64,000 bases of DNA, taken from positions 124,001-188,000 of the forward strand of contig JAMAHW010000065.1 in the NCBI GenBank assembly GCA_023627715.1. The letters are read 5' to 3'. This stretch comes from Periconia sp. R9002. Lineage: Eukaryota; Ascomycota; Dothideomycetes; Pleosporales; Periconiaceae. The notes under the pieces are model-generated. The model had not been told where the DNA came from and ran no database searches. It saw only the letters and a program-made list of their open reading frames with translations. This document shows positions 46,780-58,610 of this stretch, in pieces. Numbering within the stretch: position 1 is the stretch's first letter; each line of letters starts with the position of its first letter. A program made the position numbers and the translations under genes.

Positions 46780-49636
46780 ATGCAGCATGACGCTGACGAA
46801 GACTTGCTGCACGATGCTTTTGCAACCGACCATCTATGGAAATCGTCTTCTCTGTTCGACGACGCTACTGCATACGAATCGCTGCTCTTTGCGCCGTTGC
46901 AGCTAGATGGTGAGGGTCGACCCGGACGCGTCGCGTCGCTTTTTCCCAAGTAGATTGATTGTACTGATTCCATCTGTCTGTCCAGTGCCTTCCATTCAAC
47001 TCAATCATCCATATGCCCCAAAAGTACCTCTCGATCAAGAGCTGCGATTGCCAGATCCGGCTACCTTTGAATTCGGTTCTCTCCCGGCCCTTGATTCTTC
47101 CGATCACTCGACCACTTCTCTTGAACTTCCACCCACTGAGCCAGAAGACGTACAAGATGACCTATGGCAAATCGCCTTGGACCTTGGACCAGCAAACAAA
47201 CATGTCATCTTCCACAGCTGGGAGACTTTTGAAAATTCCACCTATTCAGAACGCCAGTCACCCTACTTTGCTGAGGCTGGCCAGCAGTTTTTCGATGCTG
47301 CCCTGGCCAGGGATGGGGAAACCACGCCGGCTGGAAGAGTGCTGCAGCCCAACTTCCTACTGGATTCCCTCTGGAATCTGGGCATTGGACGTTCATCCAT
47401 TCTCTTTTCTTTCAACACCAAAACATCATCCTTTGAACCTACCATAGCCGATGGAAGAGCATCTGGATTGAGTTTCCGCGCTGCCCAGAGCATCATAAAT
47501 CAGTTCATCGATACTGGGAATATCTTCGTGTACCTGCGCTCCTTCGTGGAACGAACTTTTGCTGCCACTGCTTCCATCTCTGCTACGGTCGCGTTAGCTA
47601 CGTCGATATCGAGTATCTTGTCCACATTTGAACACTACCTCGGTCAGCACTCTGGAGAAATTAAATCTGTGCTTCAGCTGCAGCGTCTATTTGAAAAGCC
47701 ACGCAACATTCTTACCTACATTGTGCACACTGTGGACGCAATCAAGTTTGCCAGATCGAATGACGAGTTGTCATCGATCCTGTACCATCGTGCTTTGGGG
47801 GTAGAGGAAGGCGAAGATGCTATCCGACGCTTGTCATGCGAGATTCTCAGGCTCGTGTCAAAACCCAGTCTAGATGTTGTGGGACAATGGATCGGTATAC
47901 AACCAGAGCAGCAGACTGTCCCCGTTGCGGAGCGAGGCAGTTTTGTGCGTGTTGAAGACAGCTCAGAAAATGGCCCCCAGGAGTATACATATCATCCTGA
48001 GACAATGCCTACATATATATCTCCTGAGGACGGGAAGACTATATTCGAAACCGGCAACAGTCTTCGGTTTTTACAAATGCATCATCCAGAGCATCCCATG
48101 GCTTCGTTGAATAAATACAATATGCACCCACCCTCTCTCGAATGGAAGTTTGGGTGGAAGGATATTGAAGAAATTTCTCGACGAGCAAAGGACTACGAGG
48201 AACAGTTACGAGCTGCGATATTGAGATTCCCAAAGGGTCAGGGCCCACCAAGTGCCACATCAATGCCCTCATCAGGTGCCAGCCGATCTATCAACGAAAA
48301 CCACCTTGGAGACAATTTTCAAGCGTATCTTGACGAATCTATCAAGGTATTCGATGCGTTACCTAGTCAGCTGCAAGGCCAACTACCCGACGAGCTCATG
48401 CAAACCACCGAGCACATACTGAACAGCACGTCTATTTCTAAATTCAGCTCTTCCGAAAACTTTTCACCTCCTCTATCTACCACATCTACGTTCTCATTCC
48501 GTCCTCTGCTTACAGCTCAAGCGAAATTGGTCAATGCCACAACTTTACGATTGTTTTTTCGCTCGCACCAACTTCGATTACACTTTGCTTTACAGCGACA
48601 GTATCAGCTATTGGGCGATGGTGTTTTTTCTTCCCGTCTAGCATCGGCTCTTTTCGATCCAGAGCGTGAGAGCGCTGAGCGTCATAAAGGACAGATGCGT
48701 AGCGGAGTTCACATGGGTCTTCAGCTAGGGTCTCGAGAGAATTGGCCACCTGCGAGCTCAGAACTAAGACTTGCGCTGATGGGTGTGCTGAGTGAAAGTT
48801 ATTACTCGTCGGCCCTTTTCTACTCAACCCAAATCCAAGAATCCATGTCGCAACGGAAACGCAGAAATGACGAGTTGCCAGGGCAGCTCAACTTTGCCGT
48901 GCGACAGCTCACTGAAGTAGAGATGGAAAAGATTATGGATCCTTACGGTCTCTACGCCATTGACTTTCTCCGCTTGCAATACGTTCCCCCCAGCCCCCTC
49001 AATCTCGTCATCAGCACATCCTCTCTCGAAAAGTACGACACCATTTTCAAGTTTCTTCTCCGTCTCCTGCGATTACTTTTTGTAGTCGCACGTCTGCCTC
49101 GGCAATACCCTGATATCGAATCCCGTTACTTTAGGACAGAAGCGCACCACTTTGTCACAACGCTTTCCACATATATCTTCCAAACCGGCATAGCGGAACA
49201 TTGGGATACTTTCAATTCGTATCTTGTCACATTAGAGCGAAGACTATCGGACGAAGACGCAGTGTCCGAACTGGGCACTCACGTCACTGAAAGCTTAGGC
49301 AGTCTTCGCGACGCCCATGAGAAATGCCTCGATGGCATCCTATTCTCTTTACTCCTCCGAAATCGTCAACGCAAAGTCATGGCTCTCATGGCAGAGATCT
49401 TCGAACTGATTCTTCTATTCGCGAAGAAGCAAAATCCCGAGTTGAATGTCAAAGAGAATACAAAAGACCTCTATGTAAACCTGAGAGGTAAAATCAGAGT
49501 CTTTTTAGACGTTTGTAGGCAGTTGACGGGCAAGAAGGGGTATGGGAAAGGGAGAGGGACATCAGAAATGAATACTCTGGAAAGGCTTAATGTGTTGATG
49601 GAGATGAATGGTTATTTTTCCAAAAGCACCACTTGA
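46780..49636 (+). CDS. Gamma-tubulin complex component, GCP6/Alp16-like (Spc97/Spc98 family)
   Basis: Two exons (intron 46910-46985) give about 926 residues. The N-terminal GRIP1-type region (LDSLWNLGIGRSSILFSFN, RAAQSIINQFIDTGNIFVYL) and the C-terminal gamma-tubulin-binding region (YGLYAIDFLRLQYVPPSPLN, LVISTSSLEKYDTIFKFLLR, HFVTTLSTYIFQTGIAEHWD, DAHEKCLDGILFSLLL) identify the family. The long insertion and N-terminal extension fit the GCP5/GCP6 branch; choosing GCP6 is inference. These proteins build the gamma-tubulin ring complex that nucleates microtubules at spindle pole bodies. I chose ATG 46780 (MQHDADED), since 46753 is also possible. Confidence 0.85.
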
Positions 49637-50039
49637 TGCAAGGCTCGCCAGTTTCGAGTAATTCTTTTTCCATGGTGCGCCAGCGCTTTATTCTCGGTGA
49701 AGCCAAAAACCGCAGAGAAAAGATGCGAGTGATTGCAAGCGCCGGCTGATTATTATACCTTTTTACACCAATACTCTGTGATGATCAACTCAAAATACAA
49801 AATTCCTACCCTTTTACACAAAAACCATATTTTATTTTGTGTAACATTGTACAAGCGAGGCAACAATCGCGTGCGCTAAGAGGTGGGCTGTGATTGCTTG
49901 AGCACCTCGCCGCACTGCATAAAGCGTATTGCGCCGACATTTGACCTTAATCTCAGCCTTTCTTGAGAACCTTCTTCGCTATTTCTGGTACGCATACTCT
50001 ACACCTGAGTAACTCAAAGCTGAACATCGAAAATAGAAA
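49637..50039. other. Intergenic, 0.4 kb
   Basis: 3' flank of the GCP6-like gene and upstream of the phosphotransferase pseudogene; AT-rich, nothing recognised. Confidence 0.5.
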
Positions 50040-51091
50040 ATGGGTGTCACCACGGAAGAATGGCAACAACAGGAGAGAGAGGTAATTGATGAATTCTTCA
50101 AAGTCAAGGTTCCTGAAGTTTTCAAAGATAGGGCGGACACTACCTGTACCGAAGACTCCTGCATTGAATTTGGGAAACAAGTCATATAGGCCGATGACCT
50201 CGAGCTTGTCCATAATCAAGGTAGCAACAGCTTTACCCTGGTATGCCATCGCAAGTCAAAGATTATACGTTTCCGCTTGCGACCTTTCGATACTACGATT
50301 ACGGACTTGGCCCATCAGATCTACGGCACACAGGTCCCTCGAACCGACTTTCATGGCGGCTTTCCTCTGCCGCTGTATACCAGCGACATCATACCTGGAA
50401 AGGTCCATGTGCTTCAACCATTTCCTGAAGAATTCCCGATAGTAAAACAGAAAAAGACAGTCATTGATCTGGGCCAATTCGTCGCAAAAGCAACTCACTT
50501 TCCACAGCCTAAGGCTTCGTACCGGGTGAATAGCTGGACTGTGAAGTCAAAGGAAACTCTCGACCGGCTTCATCGCAACTCGTCTGTCCAAGCTGCTCCA
50601 GAGATTGCCGAGATAGTGGCACGTCTCCTGGAAAAGGCTCACCTCCTTGAACTTCTCCCTGCTGTCTTGATACATCATGACTTCTCTGAAGTAAATATCC
50701 TCGTAAACGACACTGGGCATGTTACAGGCGTCATAGACTTTGACGCGGCAGGCATCGAAGCAGTATCTGGGGAGTATATGAGTGCTTCCTTGGCTCTATG
50801 AATGACGGGAAGTGGTCCTTTCACAATCAAACTGCGGCTGGTTATCCGGGACAAACAGTTCGTGGCGTGCTGGAGACAGCGTTCTGGGATTCACTGTGGT
50901 CTGACGTCTCTCAAGAACTGAAAGAGAAGCGAGAAGAGTTGGAAGCTGCGGTAAGGGTGGCTTTAAGCATTGGGGTTATTGATCGATACTTTATTAGGGG
51001 CATGATGGACAAGATTGACGAGAGCATCAAAGTTCATCGTTTGTCGCTGGAGTACGCTAGGGGCATTCTGCCAGCTGTTTGGAAGGATTGA
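50040..51091 (+). pseudogene. Aminoglycoside-phosphotransferase-like (APH) pseudogene
   Basis: The frame opens MGVTTEEWQQQEREVIDEFF and continues for about 250 codons with APH-family features (LLPAVLIHHDFSEVNILVN, the HxDxxxxN catalytic loop, and VTGVIDFDAAGIEA, the metal site). It is broken twice. An in-frame TAG at 50187-50189 follows KQVI; in this position a CAG codon changed by one C-to-T transition would be the simplest origin. A frameshift after GIEA (near 50755-50762) moves the rest (IWGVYECFLGSMND to ILPAVWKD) to another frame. No GT..AG intron explains either. Fungal APH-like genes are large families of unknown substrate. The intact loop motifs suggest recent inactivation. Confidence 0.8.
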
Positions 51092-51099
51092 AAGCGATC

Positions 51100-51613
51100 G
51101 AGAGCCAGCCTCCACCGGCAAATGTTCTCCGTGACATTGGTCGCCTCTTTGTCGACCACGGCGTCAACAATGATGTCGAAACAAGCACTTCGAGCTTGAA
51201 AACGAAGAAGCCATGGTTCATGGACTTCGTTGCCTGCTATATGGCTGTTGAGACATTCTAGATGAGGGTATAAACACCCGTGCCTGATTACCTCTTGTTT
51301 CCAAGCTAATTTGTATCCGGACTGTAGTGCCGCCAATGAGAGACTAGAGGGCGCTGCCTTCTTTCTGCGGAACAATGAATACCAAGCTTTTGAATACGAG
51401 CATGCGGAATCCCTCAACCTGAGCACGGGTTTCCTTCACGAGTTGCGAGAGTTTCTTCTGCAGAACAAGCTCCAGAACCATCTTGCTCTCTCCAGCTTTG
51501 ACAAAGAACATTCAAAGTTTATGGAACACTGCGAGGATGACAAAACGTACGACGGCATCATCATCCGTATATGCATTCCTTGGACAGTTCATTCAATCGA
51601 GAATCTGGCTTAA
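51100..51613 (+). pseudogene. Frameshifted remnant of a fungal hypothetical gene
   Basis: One frame reads VLRDIGRLFVDHGVNNDV; the next sense-like segment, KHFELENEEAMVHG (about 51184-51225), is in a different frame; a third segment, AAFFLRNNEYQAFEYEHAES to DGIIIRI (about 51340-51575), follows after stops. Read together they resemble a fungal protein of unknown function with the segments DIGxLFxDHG, RHFELENEEAMVH and EYQAFEYEHG. The broken frames and the lack of a start suggest a pseudogene. It starts within about 10 bp of the end of the phosphotransferase pseudogene. Confidence 0.6.
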
Positions 51614-52532
51614 TTATAGCTAACTCTGCTCCACACTCTAGCTCACAGTCGCTTATATCAAACACTTAGTCTAGGCGCTATCGGGCAGTGTTAAGTCTCA
51701 GAAGAAGGCGAGGCATGCCCACGTCAACTATAGTGGCTGGCGGTCGAAAAGTGGCGAATATAGAAGGAGCAGTAGGATCAAATTCTCCTAGCTATCCTAA
51801 CAATTCCTCTATGATTTATCACGTACATTAGTCAAGAGCGACCGCATGTGTTTCTCTTCACAATTCCCTCAAGCTCCACAATAGCTGTTTTGATTCGTCG
51901 CTTTTTCTCACACGGAAAGATTAGGACGTGAGGATCCCGCTGGATCGATGTAGCACGTCAAATACTACGACATCATGGGTCCACTCGGAACTACCCGTTG
52001 AAACCTTACTACATAATATGTAATCGTACAGAAGGGCGACACACCGGGAGGTCACACATCGGGTAGCTAGTGTACCAGGCGTTATCCACAAACTAGAGAA
52101 CTATAGCAGACATACTACGTAGGTCGAAAAACGTCTAATTCGGAGAACCATTTAATCCTCCTGATATGTAGCCTGCCGGCGTCTCACTCCCCTTCCATAC
52201 GTACACAGACAGGTACGAGCCATTGGCGCTACAAAGGGTATGCACTTCGGCTTCCAAAAAGCCCCCACTTAGCTCATTCTGGGGCCCGGAAGAGTCAAAC
52301 GCCGACATGGAAAAAATCGAACGTTATGTCAATTGATTGTCAAGACGCCGGCAAACACAAACCGCATATGTACATTTGATCATGTGGAACAGGTATTATA
52401 GTGGGTTGACGCTTTAGTTTGGAACGACCAGTCTGTATCTGCTCGATTGTTCGTGATAGTCCTGCTCGTTGGCTTTTGCTGCGACTTCAATTCCCAACCA
52501 CCGATCAGCGCGCGTTGTCTCTTCTTGCATAA
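51614..52532. other. Intergenic, 0.9 kb
   Basis: Between the pseudogene remnant and the MFS transporter start. Only short frames are present. The 3' part is presumably the transporter promoter. Confidence 0.5.
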
Positions 52533-53944
52533 ATGGCAATGGAAAATACATCACACGAAGATAGGATTGAAGGCAATCAGACTTCAGTCACTTCGCCTCC
52601 GTCTCAAACCTTGTTCGTTGGAAACGAAAGGACAGAGCCGACCGAAACCCTCCACATTGACGACGATGAAGAAACAAACGGTTACCCAGAGGGTGGCAAG
52701 CAAGCATGGCTAGTCGTAGCTGGAGCTTGGTGTGCCATGATCCCGTCAATGGGATTGCTCAACACCATCGGTGTCCTCCAGGCCTGGATGGCTGAGCATC
52801 AGTTGAAGGGTTATTCCGAGTCCAACATTGGTTGGATTGTTTCCGCCTACGCATTCTTCTTGTATATCAGCGCTGCGCAGATCGGACCCATCTTTGATGC
52901 GCACGATATAAGATTCCTGATTGTTCCAGGGAGCGTGGGTATCGTGGCAGCGATCATGTGCTTCAGTGTTTCTGAGTGTTAGTCTTTCATCCCTTACTAT
53001 ACGCCAGTGACCCATTGCTAACCAACACCGACTATCCAGCATACTACCAACTCTTCCTCTCCTTTGGCGTCCTCGGCGGCCTCTCAGCCTCGCTTCAATT
53101 CACGCCAGCCATCTCTGCGGTCGGACATTGGTTCTGCAAACGGAGGGCCCTCGCCACAGGAATCGCCTGCACGGCCGGGGGCATCGGCGGCATCTTCTTC
53201 CCCCTCATGATCCTCTACCTGGCACCACGAATTGGCTTCCCCTGGACCATCCGCATCATCGGCTTCATCTGCGCCATCATGGGCATCCTCGCCAGCATCC
53301 TCCTCCGCAAGCGCCTACCCCACAACAAAGCCGCCGGCGCCTCCATCGACCTCCTCGCGCTCAAAGACACAAAATATGCCCTCACCACCCTCGCCGTCTG
53401 GCTCGTCGAATTCGCAGTCTTCATACCGTACACGTACCTCTCCAGCTACGCCATCTCCGCAGGCATGCAACAGCAACACGCGTACCGCCTCATGGCGCTT
53501 CTCAACGCGGGCGCGATACCAGGCCGCGCGCTGCCGGGCTACGTCGCGGACCGCTTCGGCGCGTTCAACACCATGTCTGCGACATCATGCATCTGCTCCG
53601 TCTTCATCTTCGCCCTCTGGCTAACCGCCGGCAGCAGCGAAGTCGCCATCACGGCGTTCGCCGTCCTCTTTGGGTTCTGGTCCGGCGCCGCCATCAGTCT
53701 GACCCCTGTGTGTGTCGCCTCCGTCTGCAAGATTGAAGACTATGGCAAGAGGAATGGGACGACGTTTTCGCTGGCGAGTTTCGCGGCTTTGATTGGAATT
53801 CCCATAGCTGGTGCAATTTTGAAATCAGGAGGAGGAGAGTATACGGGTTTGATTGTTTTTGCGGGCGCGGCTTATGTGGCTGCTTTTGTGGCTTTTGCGA
53901 CGACGAGGGTGGTTTTTGGAGGGCGGGGGTGGGTTGTTTGGTGA
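52533..53944 (+). CDS. MFS transporter, monocarboxylate-permease (MCT) type
   Basis: Two exons (intron 52978-53039) give 449 residues. A hydrophilic N-terminus ends in DGYPEGG-like NGYPEGGKQAWLVVAGAWCA, the family signature of fungal MCT-like permeases. About 12 hydrophobic spans follow, with ESNIGWIVSAYAFFLYISAA, LSASLQFTPAISAVGHWFCK, the loop KRRALATGIACTAGGIGGIFF and a C-terminal half with GKRNGTTFSLASFAALIGIP. Such carriers move monocarboxylates or secondary metabolites across membranes by proton symport; the substrate is unknown. The R/K-rich loop between helices 4 and 5 is intact, so the gene looks functional. Confidence 0.88.
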
Positions 53945-54478
53945 GAGGGGATGTGGTGGAGTGTAATTTCGAGGATATAAAGTAAGATATCTAGATCATC
54001 AGCTCCGAATGCTCAATCTACTCAACTCACGCATCGGTCCCCAAGCTTGCAGGAGAGTCCCTTTTGAAATATGTAAACATGAAATCCGTAATTTTTAGTC
54101 CTAGTTTCTAGTTAATTGGAGAGTTACATCGACATTATTTCTCAATGTTAATCAAACGAAATCAGTGCTACACACATAAGCCCGTATCCCACTCTCTAAG
54201 TGTAGTCGAAGCTGTTTCGTTTCGGTTAGTAAAGGGGGGAAGCAAGACCTCACTTCAACGCGATAGCAATCAAAACAGCATTTACTGGTCACTGCTGAAG
54301 CAATTCTGCTTACAGCTAAATATATACATTGATCGACCTTTTACGATGCTAAAAAATAAGTATTTACATGCAATTTTTTCGTTCGCCTTCCTTCACGAAG
54401 AAAAAACAAAGAACGATTGTGCCCCAATCTCTACGTCCCCTAAAGAATCACATACGCATTCCAGAGCAAGAAACACGC
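53945..54478. other. Intergenic between convergent genes
   Basis: About 0.5 kb of 3' flanks of the transporter and esterase genes; AT-rich, nothing recognised. Confidence 0.5.
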
Positions 54479-55418
54479 TTAAGCAATCAACTTAAAGAAA
54501 CGAAGCATATTGTCTTCGTTAGTGGGAGCAAAGTGACCAACATTGGTTCCAAAGTATCCAACCAACTGGGAGCCGTCGCCGTAGGAATCCTGTTGCCATT
54601 GGGCAGAGGGAACGCCGGAGCTGCTCTTGGTGAGGGTGAGGTTCATGACGGCGGACCACTGCTTGAGGGCTTCCCTGGCGCACTGAGGACGCACCAGCGT
54701 GTCCGACAAGCCGTGCCAGATCTGCATGCGGGTGCGACGGCCGGTGTATCCGGGGTACGAGTTTTTGACGAAGTTGGCCCATTCGGCAGGCGTGTGCTGG
54801 AGGCCTTGAGCGCAGGTCTGGTTGGAGCTGGCGGGCGTCGGGGGCTGGGTGGAGCCCGCGAAGCAGGCGTGAGCGACGCCAGAGTAGACGGATCCGGCCT
54901 CGAAGACGTCGGGGTAGGAGCCGGCGAGTACGTTGGTCATCATGGCGCCTGAAGACGAGCCCGTGACGTAGACCTTGGATTTGTCGCCGTTATACTTGGA
55001 CAGTGTGTAGTTGACCATGTTGACGATGCCCTGCGCGTCGCCGCCAGCCCCGTGTGTTAGGGTGGCCGCGTTTTGCACGTCCCAGCAGTTCATGTACTTT
55101 GTCGTTCCCGGGTAGATGAGGATGAAGCCATTCTTGTCGGCGTAGGATGGGAGCTTGGTTTGGCCGTAGTATCCCTGGGCGCTTCCTCCGCAAGGGTGCA
55201 ACTACACGGTATGTTTTAGCAGTGTTCTGGATACAAAGTTCGCTTTGAGGGAGACTTACTCCGACGATGATGGGTGGGTTAGCGGCCAGCTTATCAGGAA
55301 CGTAGATGTAGAACTGCAGGCTCGTTGGGTTGGAGCCCCAGTTGTTTACTGCCTGCAAGGAGGCGCCGAGTACGGTCGTGGCCGAAGCCGTCAGGGCGAA
55401 GAGCTTGGAGAAGATCAT
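54479..55418 (-). CDS. Secreted CE1 acetylxylan esterase
   Basis: Two exons (intron 55202-55259) give 293 residues. The signal peptide MIFSKLFALTASATTVLG precedes a CE1 / PHB-depolymerase-like alpha/beta hydrolase: LQFYIYVPDKLAANPPIIVG, LHPCGGSAQGYY, the nucleophile elbow VYVTGSSSGAMMTNVLAGSY (GxSxG), MQIWHGLSDTLVRP (Asp/His region) and GTNVGHFAP with the terminal catalytic His. These segments are those of fungal acetylxylan esterase A, which removes acetyl groups from xylan and assists xylanases. Feruloyl esterases are the closest alternative. No CBM1 is attached. With the GH7 enzyme it indicates plant cell-wall use. Confidence 0.9.
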
Positions 55419-57738
55419 GGTGAAGCAATTGGTAGACCGCGAGGCTGAACAAGAAGCTGTGGAACGTCTATGGCATTGTTCAGAACTAGCATTCTCCCAG
55501 GGGACTTATATACTCACGATACTCTGCCTTGAACTATCTGGAATTGTGGGGAAGGGATCCGCGTTCATTAGGAGCTATGTTGATCTTCGCGTAGAGTAAC
55601 CCCAGCCGATGGCATTTAATCAAAACTACCGTGGCTATCGTTTTATGGTTATTGAGCAGAAAAAATCTCCTCACTCCAACCCACTACCAGGCAACTAACT
55701 TCGGCATGTAAAGCATATAATTGGATTAAACACGTTTGCGCACTATCGTCGATGACCCGGATTCGAAACCTTCTAGCAACCCAGGAACTCAGAAGAACAA
55801 AACGCGATTCCTCCAATCGCGTGCCGGCCACGACGTCAACTGATTCGCGCGCGTTCAACGTCTATACCCAAACGTAGCGGTTCATATATATTTGGCCAAT
55901 GGCGTCGAGGGTGGACGTTGCCAAGGGTTAGGGATCCCGCGACGAGCACCCGATTTAGGCAAATTGGTACTCTACTTGGGAGCCCGTTCAGGTTAGATGT
56001 TTCATGCATGGCACTTTGCTATTTCCCTTAATGAAACACCCGGGATCAAATTTCGGGAACACAGCTATATGAAATCCTGGGCTGGAAGGCTGGCGATATC
56101 GGCAGGGAAACACGGGAGTAGAATCTGTTGGTGAGGGTGAGTGACAGGAAATTCAGTGTTAATGAAAAGGTATGACGTAGTTGCTTCTCGTGTCTGAAAA
56201 AGGACTGTAACTATCCTTAAAGGGAAGTCTTGCTATAATGAGGTACAGTCAAGGTGCATAGGGCATTTAACCTAGTCAACACTGGCAGTGTATGCCGAGA
56301 AATAGAAGTGGAGCCCTAGGGATGGGAAACGTTCATGGTCAGCCCAGTTTGATGTTTCTGGTCTGTGTTCCTACCGTGCCCAGTGCACTCGTAGACAATA
56401 ATGGTGGGTGTTTTACATTGTGTTGGTTATACCAGAATCATGAAAAATTTGTTGCGTACGAGTAAGTACGCCGGCCACTACGTATTCAGCCAGCAGCTAC
56501 GTCCCTTCAACAACGACATTTTTTCCAGGCGCCAAATAATATCAAGATATCCCATGGTGTAGCGTTCTACGACTATGATCATTCTCTGAATCACCACGGA
56601 CTGACTTCAACTATGTACACACGAAGCAAAGCATTGGTTATCAAGGCCGCCTCCCTATTACTCCTTTACTTCAAAGGCTTTTAGATCCCTTCTTTTGAAG
56701 GGTTTCTTCACTAGGTAGAACACCTTAGAATAGTTTTTTTTGTATATAATATGGATTTTTTAAGGGTGGGGATAGCCCTTAGTACTGCGGTACTATAAAA
56801 TATCTAAATCTGATGAATAGTTTGTCTTTTGGAAAAATATACACACGAATTGCAGGGTGTTCTTTACTGACATCAAATGGGGGCTTTCCAACGTGGAATA
56901 GATCAATTTAATCGTCATCCGCGGTAGGTATCAACACGAGCAATGGAATGGAAAAGCACAAGAAAGTATGAGCCCGAGACGAAGTAACGAGCACACTAAG
57001 AAAGTAAAACGAAGAAATTTTTATTATTTCCAATAACCCAAAAAGTCAGCACCGAACCTAGCACATACTTCAAAGTTCGTACAAAAACCATTCACAAACT
57101 CCAACCATCCCGTCAAGCTTCCCCAAGCAACAAACAACCAACATTGAAGCAACCAGAAAAAAATAAGAGAAACATATTACATCACACAAGTCAGCACTAC
57201 CTCGGCTCAACACCATCCCCTACGAACTCCTCATACCGCACTCTCCTCAGTTCTCCAAGCCACTGCGGCTCCGCACATCAACACACTCAAAGTCTGCGGG
57301 GAAATTAGTCCCGATAGGGTAACTTCAACCACCCACCAGACATCTAAGTTCGCACATACATATACAGATAAAATATCCAGTCCTGCGGATTCTCCCTTCG
57401 TGTATCTTTTTATTCATTTTACATTTGCTTGTTCTCGCTGCTTTCCCCATATATACAGAGGTACTCTTTGTATATTTCGTCAAGAAGGGAAATAAGAAAG
57501 TCTCGCACACACACACACGCCCTCTATATATCGTACACGACGAATTGGTTGGAACGAGTCTAATATCGGAGCTACACGGATTTACCAAACGAGATATTGG
57601 ATCGACGTATATACCTTCTCCTCACTCCCTCTACAAAAAGAAGAGAGGACCACCGTTCAACACCACACCCTCGATCCGGATACCCACCAACCTCTACCAC
57701 ACCGCCACCACCTCAAACAACGAAAACCAACAAAAAAA
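55419..57738. other. Gene-poor AT-rich region, about 2.3 kb
   Basis: No supported gene. The sequence holds many stops in every frame and AT-rich tracts (56720-56830). The last 300 bp, CT/CA-rich, are the likely promoter and leader of the GFA-family gene. It could be a decayed repeat, but no second copy is seen in the window. Confidence 0.5.
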
Positions 57739-58353
57739 ATGTCCACCAAAATCACCATCCACCCGTCCTTCCCCCACCTCACCACCTCCCCTCCACCAAC
57801 CACCAACCCTCCTCCCACGACCCTCACCCTATCCTGCCACTGCGCGACCTCCCCCGTAAAAGTCACCCTCTCATCCCCCATATCCCACAACCACTTCTGC
57901 GGCTGCACACAATGCTGGAAGCCCTCCTCTTCTCTCTTCTCCCTAATCGGCGTCGTCCCAACACCCTCCCTCGCCATAACCTCCTCAGCCTCAAAACTCC
58001 ACATCATCGACCCATCCGCAACCATCAAACGGCACGCGTGCCGCGCGTGCGGCGTGCACATGTTCGGCCGTATTGATGCTGACACGCCGCATGCGTTCCA
58101 GGGGCTGGATTTCGTGCATGGGGAGCTTGCGGTGGGGGGGATGGAGGGGAAGGTGCCGCGGCCGAGGTTTGCGGGGTTCGTGAGTAGTGTTATTGAGGGC
58201 GGGTATGAGAGGGAGAGGATGGGGGAGTTGAGGGGGGTGTTGAGGGGGAAGGGGTTGGAGGTTTATGATTGTTTGAGTCCCGAGTTGATGGATTTGATTG
58301 CTGGGTTTGCGGCGGAGAGGAGGAAGGAGGTGGTGGGGAAGGCGAGGTTGTAG
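57739..58353 (+). CDS. GFA-family (CENP-V/GFA) zinc protein, glutathione-formaldehyde activating type
   Basis: A single-exon protein of 204 residues with the zinc-ligand pattern of the GFA family: LSCHCATSPVKVTLSS, HNHFCGCTQCWKP and RHACRACGVHMFGRID. The segments FSLIGVVP and FQGLDFVHGEL also match fungal S-(hydroxymethyl)glutathione synthase-like proteins. The reference enzyme condenses formaldehyde with glutathione; fungal members are mostly uncharacterised, and some are epimerase- or lyase-like accessory enzymes. The Pro/Thr-rich N-terminus is longer than usual. G-rich codon choice at the 3' end (many GGG) is unlike the C-rich 5' half. Confidence 0.85.
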   Translation: MSTKITIHPSFPHLTTSPPPTTNPPPTTLTLSCHCATSPVKVTLSSPISHNHFCGCTQCWKPSSSLFSLIGVVPTPSLAITSSASKLHIIDPSATIKRHACRACGVHMFGRIDADTPHAFQGLDFVHGELAVGGMEGKVPRPRFAGFVSSVIEGGYERERMGELRGVLRGKGLEVYDCLSPELMDLIAGFAAERRKEVVGKARL

Positions 58354-58610
58354 GGCTGGTGAGGGAGGGTGGAGGGGAGGGAATGGGGGGGTGCGGGAAG
58401 GGAGGTGGATGGGCGAGGGTTTTGCTATTTTTGTTTTGGTTGAGAATGGTTTGCGATGGATCTGGGAAAACAAGGGGAAGAAAAGATAGGATCGTTATCC
58501 AATGAATGAATAATGTTAGGTTTGAATTGGTAGCTTAAGTAGGCGATGATTTAAACCACCTATCCTTATTCTGCTCTCAATTCATTCGAGCTGGTAAGCC
58601 GTCTTTCCCC
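58354..58610. other. Short intergenic region between convergent genes
   Basis: About 260 bp of G-rich then AT-rich 3' flank; nothing recognised. Confidence 0.5.

Noticed and set aside
50187..50189. Possibility that the TAG in the APH-like gene is removed by an intron
   Set aside because: The nearest GT..AG pair (GTCATATAG) is far too short, and the sequence on both sides is family-like and contiguous.
49953..50249. 98-codon minus-strand ORF over the start of the APH pseudogene
   Set aside because: The plus strand here has clear family sequence (MGVTTEEWQQ.. and DDLELVHNQGSNSFT), so this is antisense shadow.
37690..53944. One large biosynthetic cluster joining UstYa, precursor, Egt2-like enzyme and MFS transporter
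   Set aside because: Housekeeping genes (Eaf7, GCP6-like) and pseudogenes intervene before the transporter, and no P450, methyltransferase or cluster regulator is present. Only the UstYa-precursor pair is supported.
55720..55800. tRNA-like B-box (GGTTTCGAATCC on the minus strand)
   Set aside because: The flanking bases do not form a T-stem, and no A-box or acceptor stem is found.
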